Assembly: GCA_947478685.1 (NCBI GenBank)
Contig: CANJWO010000005.1
Location: 1-58,203, forward strand
Length of the DNA: 58,203 nucleotides
Source of the DNA: Chlamydiota bacterium
GTDB taxonomy: Bacteria > Chlamydiota > Chlamydiia > Chlamydiales > 2-12-FULL-49-11
Direction: 5' to 3'
A program made the translations under genes and the position numbers. The notes under the pieces are model-generated. The model had not been told where the DNA came from. It ran no database searches and worked only from the letters and a program-made list of their open reading frames with translations. Numbering within the stretch: the first letter of the stretch is position 1; every line of letters begins with the position of its first letter. Of this stretch, positions 51,424 to 58,203 are shown in pieces.

Positions 51424-52262
51424 CGAAGACATCCTAGGTAAAAAAGGAATGTGTAGGCGGCGAGCAGGAGGGCAGTTTGAGGAAGGAGGGGGATGTAGTC
51501 GTGGGGAGTCTTTGCATTCCAAACTTTGTATGTAAGGATTATGCCGAAAATTGATAGGAGAGAGGTTAGACCTCTTGAAAGGAGTAAAGATAGAAAGAGC
51601 ATTGCTGTATATTCCCATTTACCAAATTTTTCTCCAAATCTTACAATTAAGGTCTTCTTTGAGGCTCTTTGGTCGCTTGATCTGTCGCGCAGATTATTTA
51701 TTGTTAATATGGCAGTGGATAGGGCTCCAGGTATAATTCCGGCAATTGCTGCTTCTAGAAGAAATTTTCCTGTGTGAAGATAGGTGGTCATAAAGGTTGC
51801 AACAGAGCCAAAAAAGAAGAAGACACACAAATCGCCAAGACCGATGTAGGCTAATGCAAATGGGCCCGCTGTATACCCGATTCCTAAAACGACGGCCAAG
51901 AGAAATAGGTAACTTACAACGGCGCCACCTTGGACAATTAGGTAGAGGCATGAGCATGTTGCTATCAAAAAAGAGATCGAGATGGCTCTTTTCATTGATT
52001 GATCGGAGACTATGCCTAATTGCATAACTCTTCTTGGACCAATGCGATCTACTGTATCGCTCCCTTTTTTTGTATCAAAGTAGTCGTTAGCAAGGTTTGT
52101 CCCCACCTGTAAAAAAACCCCTGTTAACAGCGCGCTTAAAAAAATAGGATAACTAAAGGATCCGTGACTATAGGCTATCATTGAGCCAATGATTACAGGT
52201 GATATGCTTGCAATTAAAGTCTTAGGTCTTGCTGATTCGATCCAAAGAGAAAGTTGTGCCAT
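51420..52262 (-). CDS. menA: 1,4-dihydroxy-2-naphthoate polyprenyltransferase
   Basis: This 280-aa inner-membrane UbiA-superfamily protein has about eight to nine helices. The first prenyl-diphosphate site is NLANDYFDTKKGSDTVD (56-72, with NDYFD) and the second is NNLRDRSSDQRASK. It attaches the isoprenoid tail to DHNA, giving demethylmenaquinone. Its start lies 1 base beyond the menB stop, and the stop overlaps menC, so it sits mid-operon. Confidence 0.94.
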   Translation of the reverse strand: MAQLSLWIESARPKTLIASISPVIIGSMIAYSHGSFSYPIFLSALLTGVFLQVGTNLANDYFDTKKGSDTVDRIGPRRVMQLGIVSDQSMKRAISISFLIATCSCLYLIVQGGAVVSYLFLLAVVLGIGYTAGPFALAYIGLGDLCVFFFFGSVATFMTTYLHTGKFLLEAAIAGIIPGALSTAILTINNLRDRSSDQRASKKTLIVRFGEKFGKWEYTAMLFLSLLLSRGLTSLLSIFGIILTYKVWNAKTPHDYIPLLPQTALLLAAYTFLFYLGCLR

Positions 52263-52263
52263 T

Positions 52264-53097
52264 TTAGCCCCGTTTTGGAAATTTAGAAAAATTAGGTTCC
52301 CGCTTTTCTAGGAAAGCATTCCTCCCTTCCTTTGCCTCTTCTGTCATATAATAGAGCATCGTAGCATTGCCAGAAAGTTCTTGGAGGCCAACTTCCCCGT
52401 CGCAATCGGCATGAAAGGCAGCTTTTAGACAGCGGAGCGCAAGAGGTGAGTGTTTAAGAATTTGATTGCACCAATCAATGGTTTTCTCCTCAAGTTCTGC
52501 AAGAGGGACAACAATATTGATCAGCCCCATTTCTAAAGCTTCTTTGCTTGAATATTTGTTGCAAAGAAACCAGATCTCTTTTGCTTTTTTTTGTCCTACA
52601 ATTCGGGCTAAATAACTTGCTCCAAAACCACCATCAAATGAACCAACCTTGGGTCCGACTTGTCCAAAGATTGCATTATCAGCTGCAATGGTTAAGTCAC
52701 ATACAAGATGGAGGACATGACCGCCACCGATTGCATAGCCTGCGACCATAGCAATAACTGGTTTTGGAAGGCTTCTGATTTCGCGTTGAAGATCGAGTAC
52801 ATTTAAGAGCTCTGTTCCTTCTTCGTTTTGATAACCTGCATCACCTCTAATTCTTTGATCACCACCCGAACAAAAAGCTTTATCGCCAGCTCCTGTTAAA
52901 ATAATTACACCAATCGAGGGATCTTTTCTAGCATCCTGAAAAGCCGATCGCATCTCCTCAACAGTTTGTGGACGGAATGCATTTCTTACTTCAGGTCGAT
53001 TGATTGTAATTTTTGCAATGCCATAATTTTTGTGGTAGAGGATATCCTCAAAGCTACCTAATTGATTCCAAGTGATTTGAGATTCTTTTGTAAGCAT
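52264..53097 (-). CDS. menB: 1,4-dihydroxy-2-naphthoyl-CoA synthase
   Basis: This 277-aa crotonase-fold enzyme cyclises o-succinylbenzoyl-CoA. Marks are [18 protein letters not shown] near 33, the oxyanion-hole segments [16 protein letters not shown] (core AFCSGGDQ) and [21 protein letters not shown] (core GGGHVL), and [19 protein letters not shown], the classic MenB stretch. Length is standard (about 275). The start overlaps the menH end by 44 bases. Confidence 0.95.
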   Translation of the reverse strand: MLTKESQITWNQLGSFEDILYHKNYGIAKITINRPEVRNAFRPQTVEEMRSAFQDARKDPSIGVIILTGAGDKAFCSGGDQRIRGDAGYQNEEGTELLNVLDLQREIRSLPKPVIAMVAGYAIGGGHVLHLVCDLTIAADNAIFGQVGPKVGSFDGGFGASYLARIVGQKKAKEIWFLCNKYSSKEALEMGLINIVVPLAELEEKTIDWCNQILKHSPLALRCLKAAFHADCDGEVGLQELSGNATMLYYMTEEAKEGRNAFLEKREPNFSKFPKRG

Positions 53098-53758
53098 TGA
53101 TGCTCCGTTCTATGAGGTTAATACAAGCCGAAACATTTTGTATATGAACGGCGTGAGAGCTTTCTTCAATTAGATGAGCATTTGCATCCAATTTTAGGAG
53201 TCTCTCAAATGTCTCTTTATAAGCTTTGTCGCCGGCTCCGTAAAGAAATGTCGAAAAGGGACTTATTTCAGGAAGAGAATTCCAAAAATTTTGTTGTTTG
53301 GCAAGGCTAAATTTCCGAATGGCTTTAATAAGAAGATCAGGAGATTGTCTATATCGATAAGAAGGGACAGGTGCATTTTCGAAAAGAGGTTTTGCATACC
53401 AATTATCAATAAACGACTTAATCCCTGCTGCTTTTAAACGATCAATTATATTCTCTTCTTCGTAATGGCGGATCCGTTTCTCTTCAACAGTTGCAAGACC
53501 TAAGTGGGTGGAGAGTAAAATTGCTTTCCCAAAATACTTGGGATACGAGTGAATCAATTCTAGCGCAATCCTTCCCCCCATTGAATAACCGATGAGGTGA
53601 GATTTTAGAGGAATGAGAGGGAGTAGTTCTGAGAGTTCATACATTTGCGATTTGCCGTGACCCGGTAAATCTATTGCAATGCAATTATAGTCTCTTTCAA
53701 AATGTTTCAGATAGGGCTTCCAGTCGAGATGACAACCTAAGAAACCATGTAAAAACAC
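53054..53758 (-). CDS. menH: SHCHC synthase (alpha/beta-hydrolase)
   Basis: At least 234 aa from GTG 53758. The nucleophile elbow is [11 protein letters not shown], the acid is in YGAGDKAY and the base in [10 protein letters not shown], so the Ser-Asp-His triad is complete. It eliminates pyruvate from SEPHCHC. The visible start is at the very strand (VFLHGF) that normally follows 5 to 15 residues, and upstream codons fit the family ([10 protein letters not shown]), but there is no ATG, GTG or TTG back into menD. The true start may be an unusual codon, so the first residues are uncertain. Confidence 0.88.
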   Translation of the reverse strand: MFLHGFLGCHLDWKPYLKHFERDYNCIAIDLPGHGKSQMYELSELLPLIPLKSHLIGYSMGGRIALELIHSYPKYFGKAILLSTHLGLATVEEKRIRHYEEENIIDRLKAAGIKSFIDNWYAKPLFENAPVPSYRYRQSPDLLIKAIRKFSLAKQQNFWNSLPEISPFSTFLYGAGDKAYKETFERLLKLDANAHLIEESSHAVHIQNVSACINLIERSINAYKRISNHLESIR

Positions 53759-53805
53759 AAGAGATTGCTTGGATGCCTGCCCTTTTTGAGAAAAAAAAAG
53801 AGGGC

Positions 53806-55581
53806 CTAATCTTTTAAGATGGTCGTGTATAGCTGTTTGTCCTTTTTGCCTTTTAACATCCGCTTTTTCACATACTGTTCGATTTGAGCGTGAAAAAGAA
53901 AATTTTCATCTGCATTTGTTTCAACTTCTATGATTTGGAGTGTGGGGTTTTCTAGTGCAATTGTGATAGTTGTCTGATAATCGGAAAGGGAAGTAGGTTT
54001 TGAATAAGGAATATCAAACGCTTTTGCAAACCCTTCCATTTTAATGGTATGTTTGGTCGCGACAAAAGAATCCATGAATTTGCGGTTTTCAGCAATAGGG
54101 AGAAAATGGAACATACCACCACCAGAATTATTCAATACGATAAAAATAATGGGTAAAGAGAGTTCTTTTGCTAAGGCTAGGCTGTTTATATCATGAAGGA
54201 ATGCTAAGTCGCCAATGAAGGCAATTAATGGTTTTTTCGATCCCTCTGCAACGCCAATTGAAGAGGCAATGATGCCGTCAATCCCTGAAACGCCACGATT
54301 TCCAAAGACCATAGCAGAAGGCTCTTTCGGAAAGAAAAAAGTGTCGGCGTATCTGATAGCCAAGCTATTAGAAAAGAAAAATGAGAAGGTTTCAGTATCA
54401 GCTTTTAATAGAGAAAAAACAGTTTGCGGTTCTGAAAGATGAAGGGAATCTTCAAAAAACGTGAGTAAAACCTCTTCAATCTGAAGCGAGTACTCTCTCC
54501 AAAGGCTTAACCAGACACTTGGAGCTCTTGCTTTAAGAAAGAATCCAATATTTTGGCAGAATTGAATAGGATCACACTCAATGCGATCTGTTACCTGGTG
54601 ATTTGAATCATGTCTATTCGAAAAGTTTGCTACATGGTAAAACTGTTTAGCCTCAAATGTTTTTAACCATTTCATCAAAGTTTTAGAGACAATGTGGCCG
54701 CCCAGGTATAAAACGGTGTCTGGAAGCATTTTTTCACTCGAATATGTCGCTTGAAGAAGGTGATTATAAAACGGAACCAAAGAGGAGTCTCGACCAAGTG
54801 AGCGGACACCAGAAAGGCAATCTGCAAAGATCGGCCATTGAAGCTTCATAGCAAGAGAGTAGATAGATTCAAGATTATGTGTGGGGGGGAGATTTCCTAC
54901 AATAATAACCCCTTTTTCATATTTGGATAGATCGGAGGCAATTGACATAACATCTTCTTCGCGAAGAGTACGCTCTGTAAGGAAGTAATTTGTTTGAGGT
55001 AGGGGGCTAGAGTCCTCTTTAGAGATTCGACGTTTACCTGGTGTAAAAAGGGGCTCTCTCACCATTACATTAATTAAAACAGGGCCAGGAGGGCTGCTTC
55101 TTGCTCTATAGCAAGCTTGATTAATTGCTCTGCCCAGAAAATCTTCAGGAAGATGGGGATCAGAGCAAGGAATATCAATTTCAAAGCGGAGGTAATTTCC
55201 AAACATTTTTACTTGGTCGATGCTTTGATTGCCACCCGTATCGCGAAGTTCTGTTGGTCTATCTGCTACCAGAATAATTAAGGGGGTAAAACTCATAGAC
55301 GCTTCAATGATAGCTGGATAGAAATTTGCAACTGCAGTCCCTGATGTGCAAATTAGACAGACCGGGTTTTGCGACGCTTTGGCTATACCAACACCAGCAA
55401 ATGCTAGTCCTCGTTCATCAAAATGGACAATTGTCTTAGCTAAGGGATTCTCTGATGCTGCAAGAGTTAAAGGGGTCGATCTAGAACCGGGAGCAATTAA
55501 AAAATATCGAACAGAAGATTTTACTAATTCAGAAATGATCAATTTTGCATTCGATTCATTTAGAACATCAATGCCTATCAT
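53806..55581 (-). CDS. menD: SEPHCHC synthase (thiamine diphosphate enzyme)
   Basis: This 591-aa enzyme condenses 2-oxoglutarate with isochorismate. It has the thiamine diphosphate N-terminal domain with APGSRSTPLTLAAS (near 30), HFDERGLAFAGVGIAKAS, the CTSGTAVANFYPAIIEAS segment, a central domain and the C-terminal cofactor site GNRGVSGIDGIIASSIGVA with FIGDLAFLHDINSL. ATG 55581 overlaps the menF stop by 4 bases; an earlier start at 55635 would overlap menF by 58. A run of nine T follows the stop. Confidence 0.95.
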   Translation of the reverse strand: MIGIDVLNESNAKLIISELVKSSVRYFLIAPGSRSTPLTLAASENPLAKTIVHFDERGLAFAGVGIAKASQNPVCLICTSGTAVANFYPAIIEASMSFTPLIILVADRPTELRDTGGNQSIDQVKMFGNYLRFEIDIPCSDPHLPEDFLGRAINQACYRARSSPPGPVLINVMVREPLFTPGKRRISKEDSSPLPQTNYFLTERTLREEDVMSIASDLSKYEKGVIIVGNLPPTHNLESIYSLAMKLQWPIFADCLSGVRSLGRDSSLVPFYNHLLQATYSSEKMLPDTVLYLGGHIVSKTLMKWLKTFEAKQFYHVANFSNRHDSNHQVTDRIECDPIQFCQNIGFFLKARAPSVWLSLWREYSLQIEEVLLTFFEDSLHLSEPQTVFSLLKADTETFSFFFSNSLAIRYADTFFFPKEPSAMVFGNRGVSGIDGIIASSIGVAEGSKKPLIAFIGDLAFLHDINSLALAKELSLPIIFIVLNNSGGGMFHFLPIAENRKFMDSFVATKHTIKMEGFAKAFDIPYSKPTSLSDYQTTITIALENPTLQIIEVETNADENFLFHAQIEQYVKKRMLKGKKDKQLYTTILKD

Positions 55582-56558
55582 AGGTTGAATAATCCTTGTT
55601 TGTGACCCAGTTCTTCCCATTCTAGATAAGGACACGATTCGGGAATAATTCCGGCCCCTGTAAAAACATCCATCCTATTTCCATCAATTAGGCATGAGCG
55701 AATTCCCACATAAATTTGGCTCTCTTCTCTCGTAATAAGACCAAGAGTTCCCGCATACCACCCCCTGTCGAAGGGTTCAAATTCCCGAATAAAATTAAGT
55801 GCCAAATCTCTTGGACGCCCTCCAATTGCGGGTGTTGGATGGAGGAATCTAATAAGTTCAGCATCAGAAATAGCCTCTTTTAGCTCTAGAGAGAATCCAG
55901 AATAAAGGTGTGACACATTTCCCGCTTTTTTAATTAAAATATTTTGGTTAATGCTAAATGGGTTGCAAATTTTTTGCAATTGATCTGTTAACATTTCTTT
56001 AACAATGAGGAATTCCTTCCTATCTTTAGGGGAGTTTAAAAGCTCCGCTTCCTCACCGCTACGGCGAGTTCCCGCAAGAGCTTCCGTCTCAATTTTTAGC
56101 CCAATTCTTGAAAAAAGTTTTTCTGGAGTGGCCCCCACAAAAGCTAAATTAGGAGAGAAAATGAGTGCAAAAACAAAAGCATTTGGTGATTTCTCCCTTA
56201 GATAGTGAAATAAATCGATCGGTGAAACCGCTCTTTTAAATAGAAAGGAAGTTTTCCTTGCAAGAACAACCTTTTCCAATCCCGATTTTTTGAATTGCCT
56301 AATATTTCTCTCCCACTCCTCAAAAGAAGGTGAGAGCGAGGTCGAAATTAATTCAGGATAAGAAAAAATAGAGGTAGGTTTTGGAAGAGGGAGAATTTCT
56401 TCTGGTTGAAAATGAAAAGTAGTAGGCAACCCCGCCCAAAGATCGCTCTTTCTAGCCAAAGGGAAATCAGAGACCCAAAACGAAGGCTTCCCTGGATCGA
56501 TCACCTTCGACCGTCCCACCCCCATCGACTTATTAAACAACACAATCGGATATTTCAT
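55578..56558 (-). CDS. menF: isochorismate synthase (short form)
   Basis: This 326-aa chorismate-binding enzyme converts chorismate to isochorismate. Seen: KVVLARKTSF near 94 (the general-base Lys of isochorismate synthases), EALAGTRRSGEEAE (about 172-185), HLYSGFSLELKE, HPTPAIGGRPRDLAL and FTGAGIIPES. It is about 100 residues shorter than the typical enzyme, mostly in the N-terminal half, yet the catalytic C-terminal half is complete. It begins the contiguous men gene run, after a spacer of 78 bases from menG. Confidence 0.92.
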   Translation of the reverse strand: MKYPIVLFNKSMGVGRSKVIDPGKPSFWVSDFPLARKSDLWAGLPTTFHFQPEEILPLPKPTSIFSYPELISTSLSPSFEEWERNIRQFKKSGLEKVVLARKTSFLFKRAVSPIDLFHYLREKSPNAFVFALIFSPNLAFVGATPEKLFSRIGLKIETEALAGTRRSGEEAELLNSPKDRKEFLIVKEMLTDQLQKICNPFSINQNILIKKAGNVSHLYSGFSLELKEAISDAELIRFLHPTPAIGGRPRDLALNFIREFEPFDRGWYAGTLGLITREESQIYVGIRSCLIDGNRMDVFTGAGIIPESCPYLEWEELGHKQGLFNL

Positions 56559-56578
56559 AAAAATAAATAAAATTTTTT

Positions 56579-56606
56579 ACCACAGAGAGCACAGAGGACA
56601 CAGAGA
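56579..56606. repeat. short CACAGAG-type intergenic repeat
   Basis: ACCACAGAGAGCACAGAGGACACAGAG is made of three CACAGAG words spaced by 2-3 bases between menF and menG. Sequences of this style occur between genes in many unrelated bacteria, from memory. It may be a spreading minisatellite of unknown function. Confidence 0.6.
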
Positions 56607-56636
56607 AAAATAAAATTTTTTCTTTTTTAATCGTGA

Positions 56637-57356
56637 CTAATTTTTTTTGCCGAGGTAGAGGGAGGCGATGCCGAAGGAGAGGGGGATTTGCTTTACGTTT
56701 GAGAAGCCGGCAGTTTTCATCATTTGAAGAAAGGCGTCGCCGGAAGGGAAAGATTCAATAGTCTCATTGAGATAAGAGTAGGCCTCTCTATTTTTCGAAA
56801 TCCAGAAACCAATTTTTGGAAGAATGTGGCGCAAATAGAAAAGATAGGGAGCCCGAATGAATTTAGACTTAGGTATGGAAAACTCTAATACAAAACAGGA
56901 TCCACCCGGTTTTAAAATCCGATACATTTCAGAGAGACACTTGAGTGGCTCTGTCACATTCCGGATACCAAAAGATATGGTTGCAAGATCGCAAAACTTG
57001 TCGGCTACAGGGACGCCTAAGGCATTTCCCACTTGAAGCAAAGTCTTTTTTCGAAGTCCTCTTTTTGCCAGTTTTTTTTGCCCCAAAAGGAGCATATTAG
57101 TCGAAAGATCAAAGCCATAAAACTTCCCTATAAAGGGGCTTTTTGAAAGGGCTAAAATTTGATCGGCCGTCCCAGTCGCTAAATCGCACAGCGTCTGATC
57201 AGGCAATAGTGGAATATGTCTCAGAAGAGTGTTCCGCCAGTGCTTATCAACCCCGAGCGAAATAATCCGATTCGCCAAATCATATACAGGCGAAATCTTA
57301 TCAAATAATTCGGTTACATTCTCTCTTGAAACTTCACGATCTCTCATCGTGATCAA
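56637..57356 (-). CDS. menG: demethylmenaquinone methyltransferase (UbiE/MenG)
   Basis: This 239-aa SAM-dependent methyltransferase makes menaquinone from demethylmenaquinone, the last step of the pathway. Seen: VTELFDKISPVYDLANRIISLG (core FDKISPVYDLANRI) near 15, motif I LCDLATGTADQILALS (about 57-72), YGFDLSTNMLLLGQKKL, DLATISFGIRNV and LKPGGSCFVLEFSIP. All are standard for UbiE/COQ5. It has in-frame ATGs at 57356 and 57347. Its position before menF suits a men operon. The enzyme can also act in ubiquinone synthesis, but no ubi genes are seen here. Confidence 0.93.
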   Translation of the reverse strand: MITMRDREVSRENVTELFDKISPVYDLANRIISLGVDKHWRNTLLRHIPLLPDQTLCDLATGTADQILALSKSPFIGKFYGFDLSTNMLLLGQKKLAKRGLRKKTLLQVGNALGVPVADKFCDLATISFGIRNVTEPLKCLSEMYRILKPGGSCFVLEFSIPKSKFIRAPYLFYLRHILPKIGFWISKNREAYSYLNETIESFPSGDAFLQMMKTAGFSNVKQIPLSFGIASLYLGKKN

Positions 57357-57494
57357 GGTTATCTCATGCCCCTAAAAGACCGCAATGAAAATATATAAAG
57401 AAGGGTTGAAATATAAAGTATTTCTTAAGATTGTGTAAAATAAATGCTGCTAGTATAGTAAAGTTCTAAAAAATAAAATTATGAGGTTATTAAT

Positions 57495-57971
57495 ATGTGT
57501 GGTGTAGATTTTTCAGTTACAACGGGCTATTCAAAAATGCCTATTTGGGATTTGCCAACGGCAGCAAAAGGTCAGGATCCGATTCTTGAATCGCTAGGTT
57601 CTATATATAATGCAAAAATACTTCAACCATTGTGCAATACACGGAATCTTGTGATGAGCTCGACCTATTCACCTTGTGTAAAACGGACAATATCCTATCT
57701 TTGTGCCGCAGCTATGGTTCTTGGTGGTTTAGTAGTAGGTACAGCGGAAGTAGCAACTCGTCTTGCGTTAGCAATTATCACATCTCCGCTACTTTTGGCG
57801 CTGTTCTGTGCTCCTGCTGATGATGATGATGATGATTCTTTGGGAATGATACCTCTAGGTCTACTATTAACTGCTGCCTATAGTGGCATAGCTATTTGGA
57901 AAGGAGTAAAAGTTGCTGCAGAGTGTTTTACTAAAAATGGAAATATTGAAAGTCTAAGAGTAAATCTTTAG
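57495..57971 (+). CDS. small protein with two hydrophobic segments and a poly-Asp stretch, unknown
   Basis: This 158-aa protein has a polar N-terminal half with several Cys, then two membrane-like segments (about 68-105 and 117-138) with a short loop of six Asp residues between them. The bilobed hydrophobic design is like chlamydial inclusion-membrane (Inc) proteins, which are secreted by type III systems; this is only a resemblance. An intrinsic terminator and then a MITE copy follow. Confidence 0.6.
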   Translation: MCGVDFSVTTGYSKMPIWDLPTAAKGQDPILESLGSIYNAKILQPLCNTRNLVMSSTYSPCVKRTISYLCAAAMVLGGLVVGTAEVATRLALAIITSPLLLALFCAPADDDDDDSLGMIPLGLLLTAAYSGIAIWKGVKVAAECFTKNGNIESLRVNL

Positions 57972-57996
57972 TATTGGCTTAATTTTTATTGGTTAG

Positions 57997-58030
57997 AAGC
58001 CCTCCCTAGTGATAGGAAGGGCTTTTTTAT
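57997..58030 (+). terminator. rho-independent terminator
   Basis: AAGCCCTCCCTA pairs with TAGGAAGGGCTT (one mismatch), loop GTGA, followed by TTTTTT, 25 bases after the stop at 57971. It is a strong intrinsic terminator for the 158-aa gene. Confidence 0.9.
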
Positions 58031-58054
58031 TGGTTACAGCCATTCCCGTAACCG

Positions 58055-58203
58055 TATAGCGAATTAAATTTGCATTGATAATTTTACTGCGTCTGTATTC
58101 CTTGGGTTCCATTCGCTTGCATCGCTCGTGTGAAAACACACGGCCTGCTTCAGCGCCGGCAAATGCCTAATGAAACCCAAGGGCACATACTGTGTAAACT
58201 TAT
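58055..58203. mobile_element. MITE-like palindromic element, copy 2 (cut by the window end)
   Basis: From 58055 the sequence matches copy 1 (2887 on) to the end of the window. It differs by one substitution and one single-base deletion, the deletion falling in the central hairpin. The right inverted terminus lies outside. It starts 25 bases after the terminator hairpin, so unlike copy 1 it does not touch a gene. Confidence 0.85.

Noticed and set aside
51424..51618. N-terminal extension of menC
   Set aside because: It lies wholly over the menA coding sequence, is Pro/Ser-rich and unlike the family; ATG 51423 with the ATGA overlap is better.

Overview
The window reads as chromosome of a chlamydia-related bacterium (phylum Chlamydiota, outside the classical Chlamydiaceae). 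The evidence is a set of gene neighbourhoods that I recall from Chlamydia trachomatis: pknD next to valS, ruvB next to dcd with a SpoIID-like gene, glgX divergent from an Slc1-like type III secretion chaperone, a CNNM/CBS pair near a NifS-like gene and a PP2C phosphatase, and dnaA overlapping yidC. Base composition is AT-rich, overlaps of 1 to 4 bases between genes are common, and many starts lack a strong Shine-Dalgarno sequence. Synteny statements are from memory and were not searched.

Layout. 0-8.4 kb: repeats, a lipoprotein, two duplicated glycosyltransferases around a Nudix hydrolase, a MITE-like palindromic element and DAHP synthase, then an AGCS amino-acid/sodium symporter and an outer-membrane beta-barrel. 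8.4-17 kb: valS and pknD, a Ser-rich-headed glycosyltransferase and trpS. 17-20.3 kb: two large paralogous unknowns (one keeps a His/Cys pair like that of permuted papain-fold enzymes, the other has lost it) and a small orphan. 20.4-29 kb: a core block with a SugE-type SMR exporter, a SpoIID-like protein, ruvB, dcd, an alcohol dehydrogenase and two CNNM/CorC-type membrane proteins. 29.1-35.9 kb: an accessory island with three tandem Cys-containing paralogs, two very Cys-rich proteins and a REP-associated (Y1/HUH) transposase bounded by perfect 29-bp inverted repeats. 36-42.6 kb: NifS-like protein, PP2C phosphatase, CPBP protease, lipoprotein, glgX and the secretion chaperone, then an orphan gene with a heptamer array at its promoter and a palindrome resembling the transposase ends. 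42.6-48 kb: dnaA, yidC and a TPR protein.

48.1-57.4 kb holds a nearly contiguous classical (o-succinylbenzoate) menaquinone pathway: menG/ubiE, menF, menD, menH, menB, menA, menC and menE on the minus strand, with a hotdog thioesterase (probable DHNA-CoA hydrolase) on the plus strand. Together they take chorismate to menaquinone. Chlamydiaceae, as I recall, use the futalosine route instead. Joined to the 3' end of this operon by a 4-base overlap is a membrane-anchored protein of 347 aa whose Cys box, Glu-Phe region and His/Asp boxes match the ubiquitin-specific protease (USP, peptidase C19) pattern. It is a predicted deubiquitinase effector and the most interesting single item here.

The window ends inside a second copy of the MITE-like element found at 2.9 kb.
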